A stretch of DNA of 64,000 nucleotides from Myxococcus hansupus (GTDB lineage Bacteria > Myxococcota > Myxococcia > Myxococcales > Myxococcaceae), in contig NZ_CP012109.1 of the NCBI RefSeq assembly GCF_000280925.3, positions 1,942,501 through 2,006,500 on the forward strand, read 5' to 3'. The translations under genes were made by a program, and so were the position numbers. The notes beneath the pieces were generated by a model that saw nothing but the letters and a program-made list of their open reading frames with translations, did no database searches and was not told the origin of the DNA. How positions within the stretch are numbered: the first letter of the stretch is position 1; each line of letters opens with the position of its first letter. Of the stretch, positions 12,474 to 22,288 are shown piece by piece.

Positions 12474-12871
12474 ATGTTCCGTCGTCCACTGCCGTTCTTG
12501 CTGCTGGTTCTTCTCCCCGCGATGGCTGCCTCCGCTGCGTCACCGGAAGCGGAGCGATGGTGGGGCCACGTGCGCGTGCTCGCGGATGACGCGATGGAAG
12601 GGCGGGAGACCGGAAGCGAGGGCTACCGGAAGGCCGCGGCCTACGTGGCGGAGCAGCTCGCGGCGATGGGCATCCAGCCGGGCGTGGGCAAGGGGTACGC
12701 TCAAGAGGTGACGCTGGTTTCACGGCAACTGGTGGATGCGAGCTCGCGCCTGGCCCTGGTGCGTGGGGGCAAACGCAGCCCGCTGGTCATCGGTCGCGAT
12801 GCCATCATCGGCTCACGCCTGGGGGAGTCGGGGCAGGTGGATGCCCCGCTGGTGTTCGTGGGACATGGCCT

Positions 12872-12875
12872 CTCC
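12872..12875. repeat. Target-site duplication, left copy (CTCC)
   Basis: CTCC directly precedes the left inverted repeat and is repeated directly after the right one (14149-14152). A 4-bp duplication fits IS3-family transposition. Confidence 0.85.
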
Positions 12876-12906
12876 TGGGCCTGCTCCGGTTCGGTGGACA
12901 GGTTGA

Positions 12907-13776
12907 CTATGCTGCCAGCCTCTTGGTTTCGGCCATCCGCTCGTACTCCGCAGGGCAGACGTAGCCCAGGGCTGAGTGGCGCCGCTTCCGGTTGTAGAAC
13001 ACCTCAATGTACTCGAACAGCGACTGCTTCGCCGCCTCACGCGTCTTGAAGCGGGTGACGTAGACGAGCTCCAACTTCAGGGTGGAGAAGAAGCTTTCCG
13101 CCACGGCGTTGTCCCAGCAGTTACCCTTGCGCGACATGCTGCATCCGATGCCGTGCTCCTCCAGCAGCCGGCGGTAGTCCTCGCTTGCGTATTGGCTGCC
13201 CCTATCCGAGTGGTGAAGTTGCGGGGCGGGACGGCTGAGCAACGCCATGTCGAGTGCGCGCAGCACCAGGCCGCGGTCGATTCTCTCGCCCATCGCCCAG
13301 CCCACCACCTTGCGGCTGAAGAGGTCCAGCAGCACCGCCAGGTACAGCCAGCCCTCGTCGGTCCAGACATAGGTGATGTCACCCACCCACGTACGGTGGA
13401 GCTGACCGGGTTGGAAGTTCCTCTCCAGGGTGTTCGGCGCCACGGGGTGGTGGTGGGCCGAGTCGGTGGTCCGTACGAAGCGACGCCGTGCACGGCCACG
13501 CAGGCCCGCCTGGCGCATCAGGCGAGCCACTCGCTTCCGCGCCACCCGCTGGCCTCTCGCTTTGAGTTCCGCATGCACCCGCGGAGCGCCGTACGTGCCC
13601 CGGCTCTCCTGGTGGACGGCTGCCACTTCGAGATGAAGCGCCCGGTCGCGTTGCTTCCGCTCGCACTCGGGCCGCGCCGCCCAGGCGTAGTAGCCACTGC
13701 GTGAGACGCCCAGGTGACGACAGAGGACAGCGACGGGAAAGAGGGCCTTCTTCGCGTGGATGAAGGAGAACTTCAC
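12907..13776 (-). CDS. IS3-family transposase OrfB (DDE integrase)
   Basis: The catalytic half, about 289 aa from the GTG at 13776. It can also be made as an OrfAB fusion: after the -1 slip at 13812-13806 the frame reads KKRGGLLREGDEVKFSF into orfB. An HTH_21 region (LHLEVAAVHQESRGTYGAPR) is followed by an rve integrase core with the DDE residues in WVGDITYVW, HHSDRGSQY and DNAVAESFF, then the C-terminal ...YNRKRRHSALGY block. All key residues are present. It ends 31 bases inside the element's left end. Confidence 0.93.
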   Translation of the reverse strand: MKFSFIHAKKALFPVAVLCRHLGVSRSGYYAWAARPECERKQRDRALHLEVAAVHQESRGTYGAPRVHAELKARGQRVARKRVARLMRQAGLRGRARRRFVRTTDSAHHHPVAPNTLERNFQPGQLHRTWVGDITYVWTDEGWLYLAVLLDLFSRKVVGWAMGERIDRGLVLRALDMALLSRPAPQLHHSDRGSQYASEDYRRLLEEHGIGCSMSRKGNCWDNAVAESFFSTLKLELVYVTRFKTREAAKQSLFEYIEVFYNRKRRHSALGYVCPAEYERMAETKRLAA

Positions 13777-14096
13777 TTCATCTCCTTCGCGAAGAAGGCC
13801 GCCGCGTTTTTTAGTATCTCCCGCTCCATCCGCAGCTCCCGGTTCTCCTTGCGCAGCCGAGAGAGTTCCTCGCGCTCCACCGTCGTCAGCGCTCCAGGCC
13901 TGCCCCCGCCCCGGTCCGTCTTCGTCTGCTCGACCCACAGCCGCAGCGCTGACTCCGTCAGGTCCAAGTCTCGGGCGGCCTGGGGAATCGTTTTCCCCTC
14001 CTCCAGCACCAGCCTCACCGCCCCGGCCTTGAACTCCGCCGTGAACTCCCGGCGTGGCCTACGGGGCTTCCTCTGCTTCTCGTCAGTCGCGGACAT
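13776..14096 (-). CDS. IS3-family transposase OrfA (HTH protein)
   Basis: 107 aa; the TGA stop is at 13775-13773 and overlaps the GTG of orfB. It is the DNA-binding half of the transposase: an N-terminal helix-turn-helix (EFKAGAVRLVLEEGKTIPQA, then DLDLTESALRLWV) followed by a leucine-zipper-like coiled coil (EELSRLRKENRELRMEREIL). The ATG at 14096 has GGAGCACGGG before it. The slippery heptamer A AAA AAC (13812-13806) lies near its end, so some ribosomes continue into orfB. Confidence 0.92.
13806..13812 (-). other. Programmed -1 frameshift site (A AAA AAC)
   Basis: On the minus strand the orfA codons CTA AAA AAC form the X XXY YYZ heptamer A AAA AAC. A -1 slip enters the open frame continuing into orfB. 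This is the established mode of OrfAB production in IS3-family elements. Confidence 0.75.
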
Positions 14097-14148
14097 CCCG
14101 TGCTCCTTCCATCACATCTCGGGTGTCCACGGAACCGGGCTACTCCCA

Positions 14149-14152
14149 CTCC
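14149..14152. repeat. Target-site duplication, right copy (CTCC)
   Basis: Second copy of CTCC, adjoining the right inverted repeat. The host gene resumes with ATCCCCGAAGCG. Confidence 0.85.
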
Positions 14153-15564
14153 ATCCCCGAAGCGGGACATGACGACTTCGAGGGGCTGGAGCTCCAGGGA
14201 AAGGTGGCCGTGTTTCTCTACGGTGGGCCTTCTCACATCCCCGGTGCGCTTCGCGCCCACCACAGCTCGACGGAGGAACGAATCAAGGCGCTCCGGAAGG
14301 CAGGGGCGGTGGGCGTCGTGATGTTGCAGAACCCGAAGAGCGAGGAGATGCCCTGGGCGCGTGTGGCCTCGTCGCGGTTCGAGCCGGCCATGACCTTCGC
14401 CGACCCGTCGCTGGTCGAGGACCAGGGGCTGAAGGTGAGCGCCGTCTTCAACTCTCGCCACGCCGAGAAGCTGTTCGCTGGCGCGCGGCACTCCTTCAAG
14501 GACGTGCTGGCGATGGCGGATGCGAACCGGCCACTGCCGCGCTTCGAACTGCCCAGCCGGCTCGAGGCGCGGGCGGAGTGGAAGCAGGCTCCGGTGGCCT
14601 CCTCCAATGTCGTGGGGGTGTTGCCCGGCAGTGATGCCACGTTGGCGAAGGAGTACGTCGTCCTCACCGCACACCTGGACCACATCGGCGTCGGTGTGCC
14701 GGTGAAGGGCGACGCCATCTACAACGGCGCCATGGACAACGCGACGGGCGTGGCCGCGGTATTGGAGGTGGCTCGGACGCTTCAGGCGCTGAAGCCGAAG
14801 CGTTCCGTGCTCTTCCTGCTGGTGACGGGAGAAGAGAAGGGACTGCTGGGGGCTCGCTACTTCGCCGCGAAACCGACGGTGCCCCTGTCCTCGATCGTCG
14901 CCAACTTCAACATGGACATGTTCCTGCCGTTGTTCCCGCTCAACCACCTGTTGGCCTTGGGGCAGGAGGAGTCCTCCCTGGTGGCGCCGCTTCAGCAGGT
15001 CGCCACGGCCCATGGTGTTACGCTGGTTCCAGACCCCGCGCCCAACCGCATGCTGTTCATCCGTAGCGACCAGTACGCCTTCATCCGCAAGGGCGTCCCC
15101 GCGCTGTCCTTCAAGTTCAGTCACGCGCCGGGCTCCCCCGAGGAGCGCTTGATGAAGGCCTGGCACACCCGCCACTACCACGCGCCCTCGGATGACCTGC
15201 GCCAGCCCATGGACCGGGAGGCGGCGGCGAAGTTCGTCCGGCTGCTCTCGGACCTCACCCTCGCCGTGGCCAATACTCCCGAGCGACCGCGCTGGAACGA
15301 CACCAGCTTCTTCCGGAGGTTTGCTTCGCCGTTGGTGGAGGAGGCCCGGCAGCGGGAACCTTGAGCGCCGGCAAGCGCGCATTCCATCATGCGCCGGTCC
15401 CCCGCCGAGCGAGACGCTGCGCTCGTTGGCTGTGCGGAGCATGCACGCTCCCGAGAGGTCCGTCGAACGGAGTCCTCGCATCACGCCGTTGGTTCGCCTC
15501 TCCGCACGCTCCGTGACTTTCTCGCGCGGGATAATCTCGTCACCGCAGGCGGTTCGCGTCGTTC

Positions 15565-16485
15565 ATGGCGATCCCCAACAGCTTCCGTGCGTCGTTCATC
15601 TCTGTGCTCGTCATTGGCACCGCCGCTCCGGCGCTCGCCGCCCCGGCGGCTCCTCCCGCTCCCGTGGCGGAGGTCGGTCCCAGTGGAGTGGGGATGTTGT
15701 TCCCCTCCGAGCCCTCTGGCAGCAGCTTTTACCTTGGTGACGGTGACCCCACTGACTCCGCGCCATTGTTCGACATGGAGGGCGACGCGGCCACGCCCGG
15801 CTTCGATGCCGGCATCCCCTACTGGTCGACCACCGGTCACCGCGTCACATACGCGAGCGGCAAGCCCGCGGGAAAGACGGTGCGGCTCCACCTCCGTCCC
15901 GGTGGTGGCGAGCAGTCCTTCACTTGGCGTGACGGCGCTCTCGAGAACGGTTTCATTGGCAGCCCTGCTGATCTCTTGAACTTCGAGGCGACCGTCTACG
16001 TGCGGGTTCACGAGGACAACGGGACGCACCACTCCATGTCCTGGAAGATGCGTGGCGGCGAGCACACGAAGCCCGAGGTGGCTCGCTCGAGCTGCGTTGG
16101 CATGAGCGTCCCGTTCGGAGGCGTCTCGCCCCAGGCCTACCGCGAGCTCGACCACCCGACCTACGACCACCTCGCGCTCACGCCTTCCTTCGACTACCAA
16201 CTGCAGGAAGGCCACTGGCTCGGCGTGAAGGTGGTCTCGTATCTGGTCGAGGGCGGCACCCGGAATCTGCTGTTCCTGGACACGCAGCCCTTCGACGCCT
16301 CCGGGACGCCGCGAAACGAGTTCCACCTCTTCACTGAATGGCATGACCGAGATGGCGAGAGCACCGGTCACTACGACCGGGCAGCCAGGTGGGCCGGCTG
16401 GGAGACGACTTTTCGCGTGGACGGTTGGCGGAGGGTCGACTTCGCCTATCCCTCGGCACGTGAGATCGTGCCACCGACCTCCTGA
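15565..16485 (+). CDS. Secreted protein of unknown function
   Basis: A 306-aa protein with a classical signal peptide (FRASFISVLVIGTAAPALA, cleavage near residue 25). The mature part is beta-rich with many aromatic residues and His/Asp pairs (for example HEDNGTHHSMSWKMRGGEH and EFHLFTEWHDRD). The pattern resembles lectin-like or polysaccharide-active beta-sandwich proteins, but no family is recognised and no catalytic site can be assigned. The ATG at 15565 has no strong ribosome binding site. It is followed by a perfect hairpin and a convergent gene. Confidence 0.75.
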   Translation: MAIPNSFRASFISVLVIGTAAPALAAPAAPPAPVAEVGPSGVGMLFPSEPSGSSFYLGDGDPTDSAPLFDMEGDAATPGFDAGIPYWSTTGHRVTYASGKPAGKTVRLHLRPGGGEQSFTWRDGALENGFIGSPADLLNFEATVYVRVHEDNGTHHSMSWKMRGGEHTKPEVARSSCVGMSVPFGGVSPQAYRELDHPTYDHLALTPSFDYQLQEGHWLGVKVVSYLVEGGTRNLLFLDTQPFDASGTPRNEFHLFTEWHDRDGESTGHYDRAARWAGWETTFRVDGWRRVDFAYPSAREIVPPTS

Positions 16486-16551
16486 TTGGCGGGTGGTGGC
16501 TCCGAAGCTTCACGCATGTGCCAGCGAGACGTTCATCTCTGGCCTCGGACC

Positions 16552-16590
16552 CACCGTTGGATGACAGGGGCCTCCCGTCATCCAACGGTG
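16552..16590. terminator. Hairpin between convergent genes, likely terminator
   Basis: CACCGTTGGATGAC is perfectly inverted as GTCATCCAACGGTG (14-bp stem, 11-nt loop). It lies between the 3' ends of a plus-strand and a minus-strand gene. It has no T-run, so it may act as a mRNA-stabilising or weak bidirectional terminator. Confidence 0.55.
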
Positions 16591-16620
16591 TGCGGGACGT
16601 CCTGGCGTGAACGCAGGCGC

Positions 16621-19600
16621 TCAGTGGGCGACGTTGGTTCGCACCAGCGTGTCCACCAGGGGCAGGGTGTCGAGCGTGCTGGCAATCCAGGGCAGCTCCT
16701 CGACGTATGTCCCATCCGCGAGCAGCCGTGAGTAGTGCGCATAGCGTGCGGCAAGCGCGTTCAGTCGGGCCTGGGCGCCGCCAATCATGCAGTCACCTAC
16801 GGGGTCGTCTTGCGTCACGCCGGGCACGCCCAGCGTCGTGGACCGGCAGGCCGGAAAGGGCGCCGGCGCCGACCCGGGCGTGGTGTCCAGGTGGGGCTGC
16901 CCGGCGAGCGGATAGAACGTGCCACCACCGCAGGACCGGCCCGGGGACGACGTGGGTGAGCAGGCGTAAGCATTGAACGCGGTGGCGAACGTATTGCTGA
17001 GCTGGGGGCTGGAGGCCATGTCGACCGGGATGGAGCGCTGGCCGAAGAGCAGGCTCCCGAGCAGGTCGTCGCTGCCGAGCGCTACCGGGAAGCCCATCCG
17101 CGTGAAGGCCTGAAGCTGACGCGCCGCCCGGGTCATGTCGGCGGCAGCCACCTGGAGTGGCGTGTTGGCGTTGTAGAGCTCGGTCAGGACCCGGTAGTAG
17201 TACCAACGCTGCCGGCCCTGGAGAAACGCAGTCATCCGCGTCTGCGCCGAGGTGATGAGCGCCGAGTTGGTGGAGATGGTCGCGGACTGCTCGAAGAGGG
17301 CCTTGTCGCGTGGCCAGCGGACGAGGAGCGCGTCCTCCACCTCGATGGGCGGAGGCGGATTGGTCGGGCAGTGAATGCCGAGGCACTCGTGGTGGGTACG
17401 GATTTCAGGCCACGTGTAGGTTGCCGTCTTGGCGTTCACCCACGTCAGGTCGGGGTTCTTGCTTGGGCGAGGAGGGAACACAGGCGGCTGGGGATCGCTC
17501 TGGGCGGCCCAGCGGAAGCGGGTGTGGATCGCGAGCCGGAGCCTCGCGTAACGCGAGTAGGTGTTCCCTGAGTAGACCTCTCGCGCATTGACCCAGGACA
17601 CGTCGTAGCACTGAGAAAGCTGCGGCAGCTCGAGGGTCTGTCCGACGGTGGGCGAGTAGGCGTAGTTCGCGAAGCGCAGCTCGGTTGCCAGCGTCCTGTA
17701 GGTCACGTTGGTCGGACGCGTGAGCTGTGGATTCCACGAGGTGGGCGTGCACTTGGTGAGACTCGCCAGGTCCGGTGGCAGCGTCGACTCGGGGATGGGC
17801 TGGTTGGCGGGGGCGAAGACCTTGTAGGTCTTGGGGACAGACACGTTCCGTTCCTGGCGCCTCAGCACCTCACCCGTCCGGAGGGTGGTCAACTGGTTGC
17901 CGAACCTCACGAGCGCGGACCGGTGCTCGTTGATGAGGCTGGTGAAGATGGGATTGGTGAGGTGGCCCGCGGAGTCGGGCTGCGGCGCCGGACGGCTGAA
18001 GCTCGAAGCGACGTCCAGGATGCGCTGACCCTCCAGCGAAATCTGTGCGCTCCGTGTCGAGTTGACCTGCCTTGCGTAGCCAGGGTTCTGCAGGGCGAGC
18101 AGGGCGTAGGCCTGGGCTGCGAAGTTCCAGACCGAGGGGTTCGCGAAGGCACTCGAGGGCGAGGCCACGCGGGAGTCACGGAAGCTGCCCAGCCGGGCCA
18201 GGTAGCTGAGCGAGCTGGACTCGCCGTAGCTGTTGAGGATGTCGGTCGGGTTGACGCCCGGCGCGATGGCGAGCGAGGGCGGGACCACGAAGGCCGCGTG
18301 CGTCGCGATGCCAGTGGCCGCGTAGTGGAACTCGTTTTCGGGGCCCGTGTATTCGCCGTAGGTGGGAATCGGGTGGCCATAGGTGTCCGCGTAGCCGATG
18401 TACTGGTTCACATCCGCGCGGGTGTCATGAAGCTCGACGTCTCCGATGGCAGTCAGGATGGTGGCCGCCACGGACTCCAGCCGCAGCGCTTGTTCGGCGA
18501 GCTGGTTCTGGACGTGGATGAGGGCGACGGTGTTGCCGGCAATGGCGGCATTGAGCCGGTCAAACTCCTGGAGCATGGTGCCGAAGATGACGTTGAGGGC
18601 CAGCTCGATGTGGTCGAAGCGCTCGCGCATCTCGATATGAAGCGCGCGCACCTCCTGCCTCAGTGCCATGACGTGCTGCAGGATTTGCTGGTCGAGCGAG
18701 GGGCCGCTGTCTCCCAGGAGGCCCACCAGCGTCATCACGGCGCCCAGGACGTTCGCGACCAGCACCAGGGACGCGCCGGAGGTGAGGGCTCCCGCCGCGC
18801 CGAGGCCGGCGACGGACGTGTCGAACTTGTTGATGGCGGTGACGATGGAGAACCATGCAGCCGCGATCTTCTCGATCTTCTCACCCTCCTTGGCGTTGGC
18901 GATGCGCGCCAGATTTCCCAGCAGCTTGGCCGCGACCGAGGCGACATCGATTTCCTTCTGCTGCGCTTCCGCGGTGGCGGTGGCCGCCGCGCGTTGCTGT
19001 GGGGTGCAGGACGTCGTGGGCGTGGCGGGGCAGATGCTCAACAACTGCGCGAGTCGGGCACGGGCCTGTTCGCTCTCCGCGGCGAGCGCGACGACCACCA
19101 GCTCGAACTGGCGTCGAATCTCTTGGAGGAAAGACTCCTGGGACGTCAGGTGGGCCAGGATGGCGTCGATGTCCAGGTGGACGAGGAGCTGTGGGTCGGA
19201 CTTGAGCTGCGCCAGCGGGGCCGTGGCGTCCACGCCCACCGGCTGACCCAGGCTTTCGTTCCACCGGAATGCGAACGTGGCGTCCTGGGCCGCCTGCCGG
19301 CGGACCGCCGTCCACACGGCGAGCTCGACTTCGTTGCGCGCGCGCAGCCAGGCCGTGGCGCGCAATGAGCCATTCACCAGGTCTTCTCGCGTGTCGAACG
19401 TGGTCACGGAGGCGCCGAGCGTCCTGTCCACGAGCAGGCGGAGCTGGGGCGAGGAGGCAGCGGCGCTCTGGGCGTCCGTGAACAGGAATGCGACGAGCTT
19501 CAGCGCGGCGACGGGCTCGGACAGCATCGCATCCGAAGCCAGGATGGACGCGGCCAGACGCTGCTGGAGGCCGGTCAGGTGTTGGTGGACCTCCGCCGAA

Positions 19601-19830
19601 GTGGCCGCTGGATTCTGACGACGCCATTCGACGAGCTCCGCCGAGAGCACGAGGCGCACCAGTCCCTGATGGCCACCTTCGCGGACCTGCACCTGGGCTG
19701 AGAAGAGGTGCTCGGCCAGGACGTCGGAGGTCATTGGCACCGGCGCGGCCTGGGCGGAAAGTCCCAGGCCCCACACCATCGCGATGACTGCTGTTGCATG
19801 TATTGTTGTTGGTCGAAATCCGCCAAGCAT
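16621..19830 (-). CDS. Large secreted protein with helical membrane-insertion-like region, unknown function
   Basis: 1069 aa. The ATG at 19830 has AGGAGG five bases upstream and starts a signal peptide (AVIAMVWGLGLSAQA). Residues ~80-340 are mostly helical. A 30-residue Ala/Gly/Leu/Val stretch (about 343-373) is followed by a long heptad-rich coiled coil (375-465). Residues 470-1069 are a mixed, aromatic-rich region with few Cys. Long helices flanking one hydrophobic hairpin recall alpha-helical pore-forming toxins, but this is only an architectural likeness. No catalytic motif or named family is recognised. It appears monocistronic. Confidence 0.75.
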   Translation of the reverse strand: MLGGFRPTTIHATAVIAMVWGLGLSAQAAPVPMTSDVLAEHLFSAQVQVREGGHQGLVRLVLSAELVEWRRQNPAATSAEVHQHLTGLQQRLAASILASDAMLSEPVAALKLVAFLFTDAQSAAASSPQLRLLVDRTLGASVTTFDTREDLVNGSLRATAWLRARNEVELAVWTAVRRQAAQDATFAFRWNESLGQPVGVDATAPLAQLKSDPQLLVHLDIDAILAHLTSQESFLQEIRRQFELVVVALAAESEQARARLAQLLSICPATPTTSCTPQQRAAATATAEAQQKEIDVASVAAKLLGNLARIANAKEGEKIEKIAAAWFSIVTAINKFDTSVAGLGAAGALTSGASLVLVANVLGAVMTLVGLLGDSGPSLDQQILQHVMALRQEVRALHIEMRERFDHIELALNVIFGTMLQEFDRLNAAIAGNTVALIHVQNQLAEQALRLESVAATILTAIGDVELHDTRADVNQYIGYADTYGHPIPTYGEYTGPENEFHYAATGIATHAAFVVPPSLAIAPGVNPTDILNSYGESSSLSYLARLGSFRDSRVASPSSAFANPSVWNFAAQAYALLALQNPGYARQVNSTRSAQISLEGQRILDVASSFSRPAPQPDSAGHLTNPIFTSLINEHRSALVRFGNQLTTLRTGEVLRRQERNVSVPKTYKVFAPANQPIPESTLPPDLASLTKCTPTSWNPQLTRPTNVTYRTLATELRFANYAYSPTVGQTLELPQLSQCYDVSWVNAREVYSGNTYSRYARLRLAIHTRFRWAAQSDPQPPVFPPRPSKNPDLTWVNAKTATYTWPEIRTHHECLGIHCPTNPPPPIEVEDALLVRWPRDKALFEQSATISTNSALITSAQTRMTAFLQGRQRWYYYRVLTELYNANTPLQVAAADMTRAARQLQAFTRMGFPVALGSDDLLGSLLFGQRSIPVDMASSPQLSNTFATAFNAYACSPTSSPGRSCGGGTFYPLAGQPHLDTTPGSAPAPFPACRSTTLGVPGVTQDDPVGDCMIGGAQARLNALAARYAHYSRLLADGTYVEELPWIASTLDTLPLVDTLVRTNVAH

Positions 19831-20605
19831 GAAGCCCTCCTGGGCGATTCGGCGCGGTTGTTTGAGACGGGGAGTTTTGTGTTCGCGTGCGTCATGCCGC
19901 CGTGCCGACACGATGGGTTGAGATGCCGCGGGCCCCGTCAGCCTGACTGGGTCCTCACGGACGAACGCATCGCGTGTGTACGGAATGGGCTGTTACTGAA
20001 TCCCTGCGAGCGCCATGTCGACGCTCTGTTTCATGACGCTTGTCTCGCTGCTCGTCGCGCGAAGCGAGGGGTTGCAAGCGATGCCTACGCGCTGAAGGTG
20101 TCTCGCTGTCCAATCAGGTCATGGGATGCATGCCCTCAGCCCGCCCTCTTTCCATAGGTCGTGAGCAGTCGGCTTCTGGCTGCGCGACAAAGACGTTCGT
20201 AAACGCGACATCCCGGAAACTGGCACCTCGCGTCTGCTGGCAGGGACGACAGGGCGCCTGCCGTCAGGGGCCACCTTGCACCTGCATCCCGATGAAACGG
20301 CGCGGGCTCCGAGTTCCGGCGCACACTACCTGGACAGTATGGGGGCTCCCTCATGCGCGCCCGCCGGATGGACTCTGGGGCTATTGAGGGCACCCGGTGC
20401 GTGTCGAACGATCGCTTCCTGGTGAAGCCTTCCGAGGGGGCCTCGTGGGCCCTCCCCGGGGCCGACGGTTCGTGTCGCACGCGGGCGCACGGGCGTGTCC
20501 CGGATGCTGATGGCGGAGCTTTGCCTCGCCGTGCCTCACACGCGTGGGGTCTGCCCGTTCCGCCTGCGATGCACTATTCGGTTTTGCGTGCTATGCCGTC
20601 ATTGC
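19831..20605. other. Long intergenic region without recognised gene
   Basis: About 775 bases between two divergent genes. The open frames present lack the strong GC third-position bias of neighbouring genes and have no ribosome binding sites. No tRNA, clear repeat or terminator was seen. It may contain promoters for both neighbours or a degraded gene. Confidence 0.5.
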
Positions 20606-22288
20606 ATGGAGATCTTCAGGCTCGCGGATACGGTTGAGTTGAATAACGCATGGCTTGTTGGCCTGAGCGTGGCATTGATGCTGCTCGCGCTCTGGGCCTT
20701 GCTGGTGGCCTCCAGCGCGCTGCTGTATCAGGGCATCCGGCTGGTGGGCATGACGGCGCTGGAGCAGGTTGCAGACGCCCTTCGCAAGCGCGCCCGGCTG
20801 AGCGCCGCCCTCCTGTCTTTCGTGGTGGTGGTCGCAGGCATCGCGGTGTTGGGTTTCTCTTTGTGGGCGAAGAAGGACCTGGCTCCCCACTTCAACGCCT
20901 TGCTCGCGGGGGTGACCGCGGAAGGGCTGGCGGACCTGGGACGTGGGGCGGGGTTGCTGGTGCTGCTGCTGGCGGCCGTCGTGGTGCTGGAGCGCGCGGC
21001 GCGTCAGGTTCTGGTGCGGCTCGAACGCAGGTTGAACGAGTGGCAATTGGCCCCGGAGCACAGGGTGCATGCCCAGAAGGCGGTGGAGCAGGGGCCCGGC
21101 TTCATCAAGCTGGTGCTGGTCTACTTCGCGGTGGGCGTGGCGGTCGCCTCGCTGCAGCTTCCGGCCGCGTTCGACTGGCTCATTGGTACGACCCTCTTCG
21201 TGCTGCTGGCCATCAGCGGCGGGCGGCTGGCGGTATCCCTGCTGCACCTGCTGTCCGGGCGGCTGGTCGGGTCCTGGGCGGCGAAGGGCACTGCCTCGAG
21301 GTACGAGGAGTACTTCCTGGCTCTTGGCCGGCTGCTGCCGGTGGGGCAGAAGAGCCTGGAGGCCATCGTCTACATCTCGGTGGCGACGCTGATCATCCGT
21401 CGGTTCCAGGGTCTGGAGTTCTTTGCCCCCTATGGGCCGGTGCTCATCCGCGTCATCGCCCTGTTCTTCGCCGCCAGCGTCGTCGTGGAGTTCGTCCGGC
21501 TGCTCATCGCCCGGGGATTCAAGGTGGACGGCCCCGACCTGGATGACGCGGCCCGACGGCGCAACACCTTCGTCGCTCTCATCCAGGGCGCCTCCAAGTA
21601 TCTGGTCTACTTCCTGGTGGGGATGATGGTGCTCAGCGACCTGGGCGTGGACCCGACCCCCATCCTCGCGGGCGCCGGCATCGTCGGCCTCACCGTGGGC
21701 CTGGGCTCGCAGGCCATCGTCACGGACATGGTCAACGGCGTCTTCCTGCTCTTCGAGGACCAGATCCTGAACGGCGACTACATCCGCATCAACGATACAG
21801 AGGGTGTGGTGGAGGAGATAACGCCTCGCATCACCCGCATTCGAGATCGCTTCGGACGCCTTCACATCCTCCGCAATGGCGAGGTCAAGAATGTCATCAA
21901 CTACAGTCGCGGCTGGACGCTGGCCATCGTGGACATGGCCGTGGCCTATGAGTGCGACCTGAAGAAGGTGATGGATGTGATTCGGCAGGTGTGTGAGCAG
22001 GTACCCATGCTGTCGCAGGGGAAGGTGTCCGAAATCCCCAGGCTTCTGGGGATCGAGAGCATGGAGGAGAGCTGCATGACCCTGCGCATCGAAGCCAGGG
22101 TTCAGCCAGGGACGCACTTCGACGTGAAGCGGCTGCTCAACCGGCTGCTCATCGAGGCGTTCAAAGCCAATGGCCTGGAGTTCCCCTATCCCAAGGCGGT
22201 GGAATACGACGGGGGCCCGTGGCTCCCCGCCCTCTCCGTGGCCCCGTCACAGGAAGAGCCCCAGGCGCTCGCCGCCTCGAACCGGTAA
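20606..22288 (+). CDS. MscS-family mechanosensitive ion channel
   Basis: 560 aa. Several membrane segments occupy the N-terminal half (about residues 12-35, 60-85, 120-140, 180-225, 270-345). They are followed by the MscS core: the pore helix region ILAGAGIVGLTVGLGSQAIV, then the beta domain EDQILNGDYIRINDTEGVVEEI, ITRIRDRFGRLHILRNGEV, and the alpha/beta C-terminal domain. Such channels open under membrane tension and release solutes during hypo-osmotic shock. It is longer than E. coli MscS (286 aa), so it belongs to the multi-TM subgroup. The ATG at 20606 lacks a clear ribosome binding site. The gene stands alone. Confidence 0.9.
   Translation: MEIFRLADTVELNNAWLVGLSVALMLLALWALLVASSALLYQGIRLVGMTALEQVADALRKRARLSAALLSFVVVVAGIAVLGFSLWAKKDLAPHFNALLAGVTAEGLADLGRGAGLLVLLLAAVVVLERAARQVLVRLERRLNEWQLAPEHRVHAQKAVEQGPGFIKLVLVYFAVGVAVASLQLPAAFDWLIGTTLFVLLAISGGRLAVSLLHLLSGRLVGSWAAKGTASRYEEYFLALGRLLPVGQKSLEAIVYISVATLIIRRFQGLEFFAPYGPVLIRVIALFFAASVVVEFVRLLIARGFKVDGPDLDDAARRRNTFVALIQGASKYLVYFLVGMMVLSDLGVDPTPILAGAGIVGLTVGLGSQAIVTDMVNGVFLLFEDQILNGDYIRINDTEGVVEEITPRITRIRDRFGRLHILRNGEVKNVINYSRGWTLAIVDMAVAYECDLKKVMDVIRQVCEQVPMLSQGKVSEIPRLLGIESMEESCMTLRIEARVQPGTHFDVKRLLNRLLIEAFKANGLEFPYPKAVEYDGGPWLPALSVAPSQEEPQALAASNR

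Larger units (their letters stand above)
12876..14148 (-). mobile_element. IS3-family insertion sequence, 1273 bp
   Basis: It is bounded by imperfect 25-bp inverted repeats at 12876-12900 and 14124-14148 (18 of 25 positions match; the inner part CCGGTTC.GTGGACA is best conserved). The ends are TG...CA. It carries orfA and orfB on the minus strand, joined by a -1 frameshift signal. It lies within an M28 peptidase gene and is flanked by the CTCC duplication. All transposase motifs are intact, so it is probably still active. Confidence 0.95.
12474..15364 (+). pseudogene. M28-family aminopeptidase, disrupted by an IS3-type element
   Basis: The N-terminal part (12474-12875) encodes a signal peptide and the PA-domain entry region (DDAMEGRETGSEGY, VFVGHGLS). 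The rest resumes at 14153. Removing the element and one CTCC copy restores the frame as GHGLSIPEAGHDDF and a 537-aa protein typical of secreted M28 zinc peptidases. The C-terminal half keeps the metal-site motifs LTAHLDHIG, DNATG, TGEEKGLLGA and the late His region (HYHAPSDDL). As it stands, translation ends soon after 12875, so the gene is inactive. The 3' piece shows no decay, which suggests a recent insertion. Confidence 0.92.

Noticed and set aside
19831..20494. Possible small proteins of 115-149 residues in the long gap
   Set aside because: Codon third positions are not GC-biased, no ribosome binding site, many Cys and Arg by chance; one overlaps the start region of the minus-strand gene.
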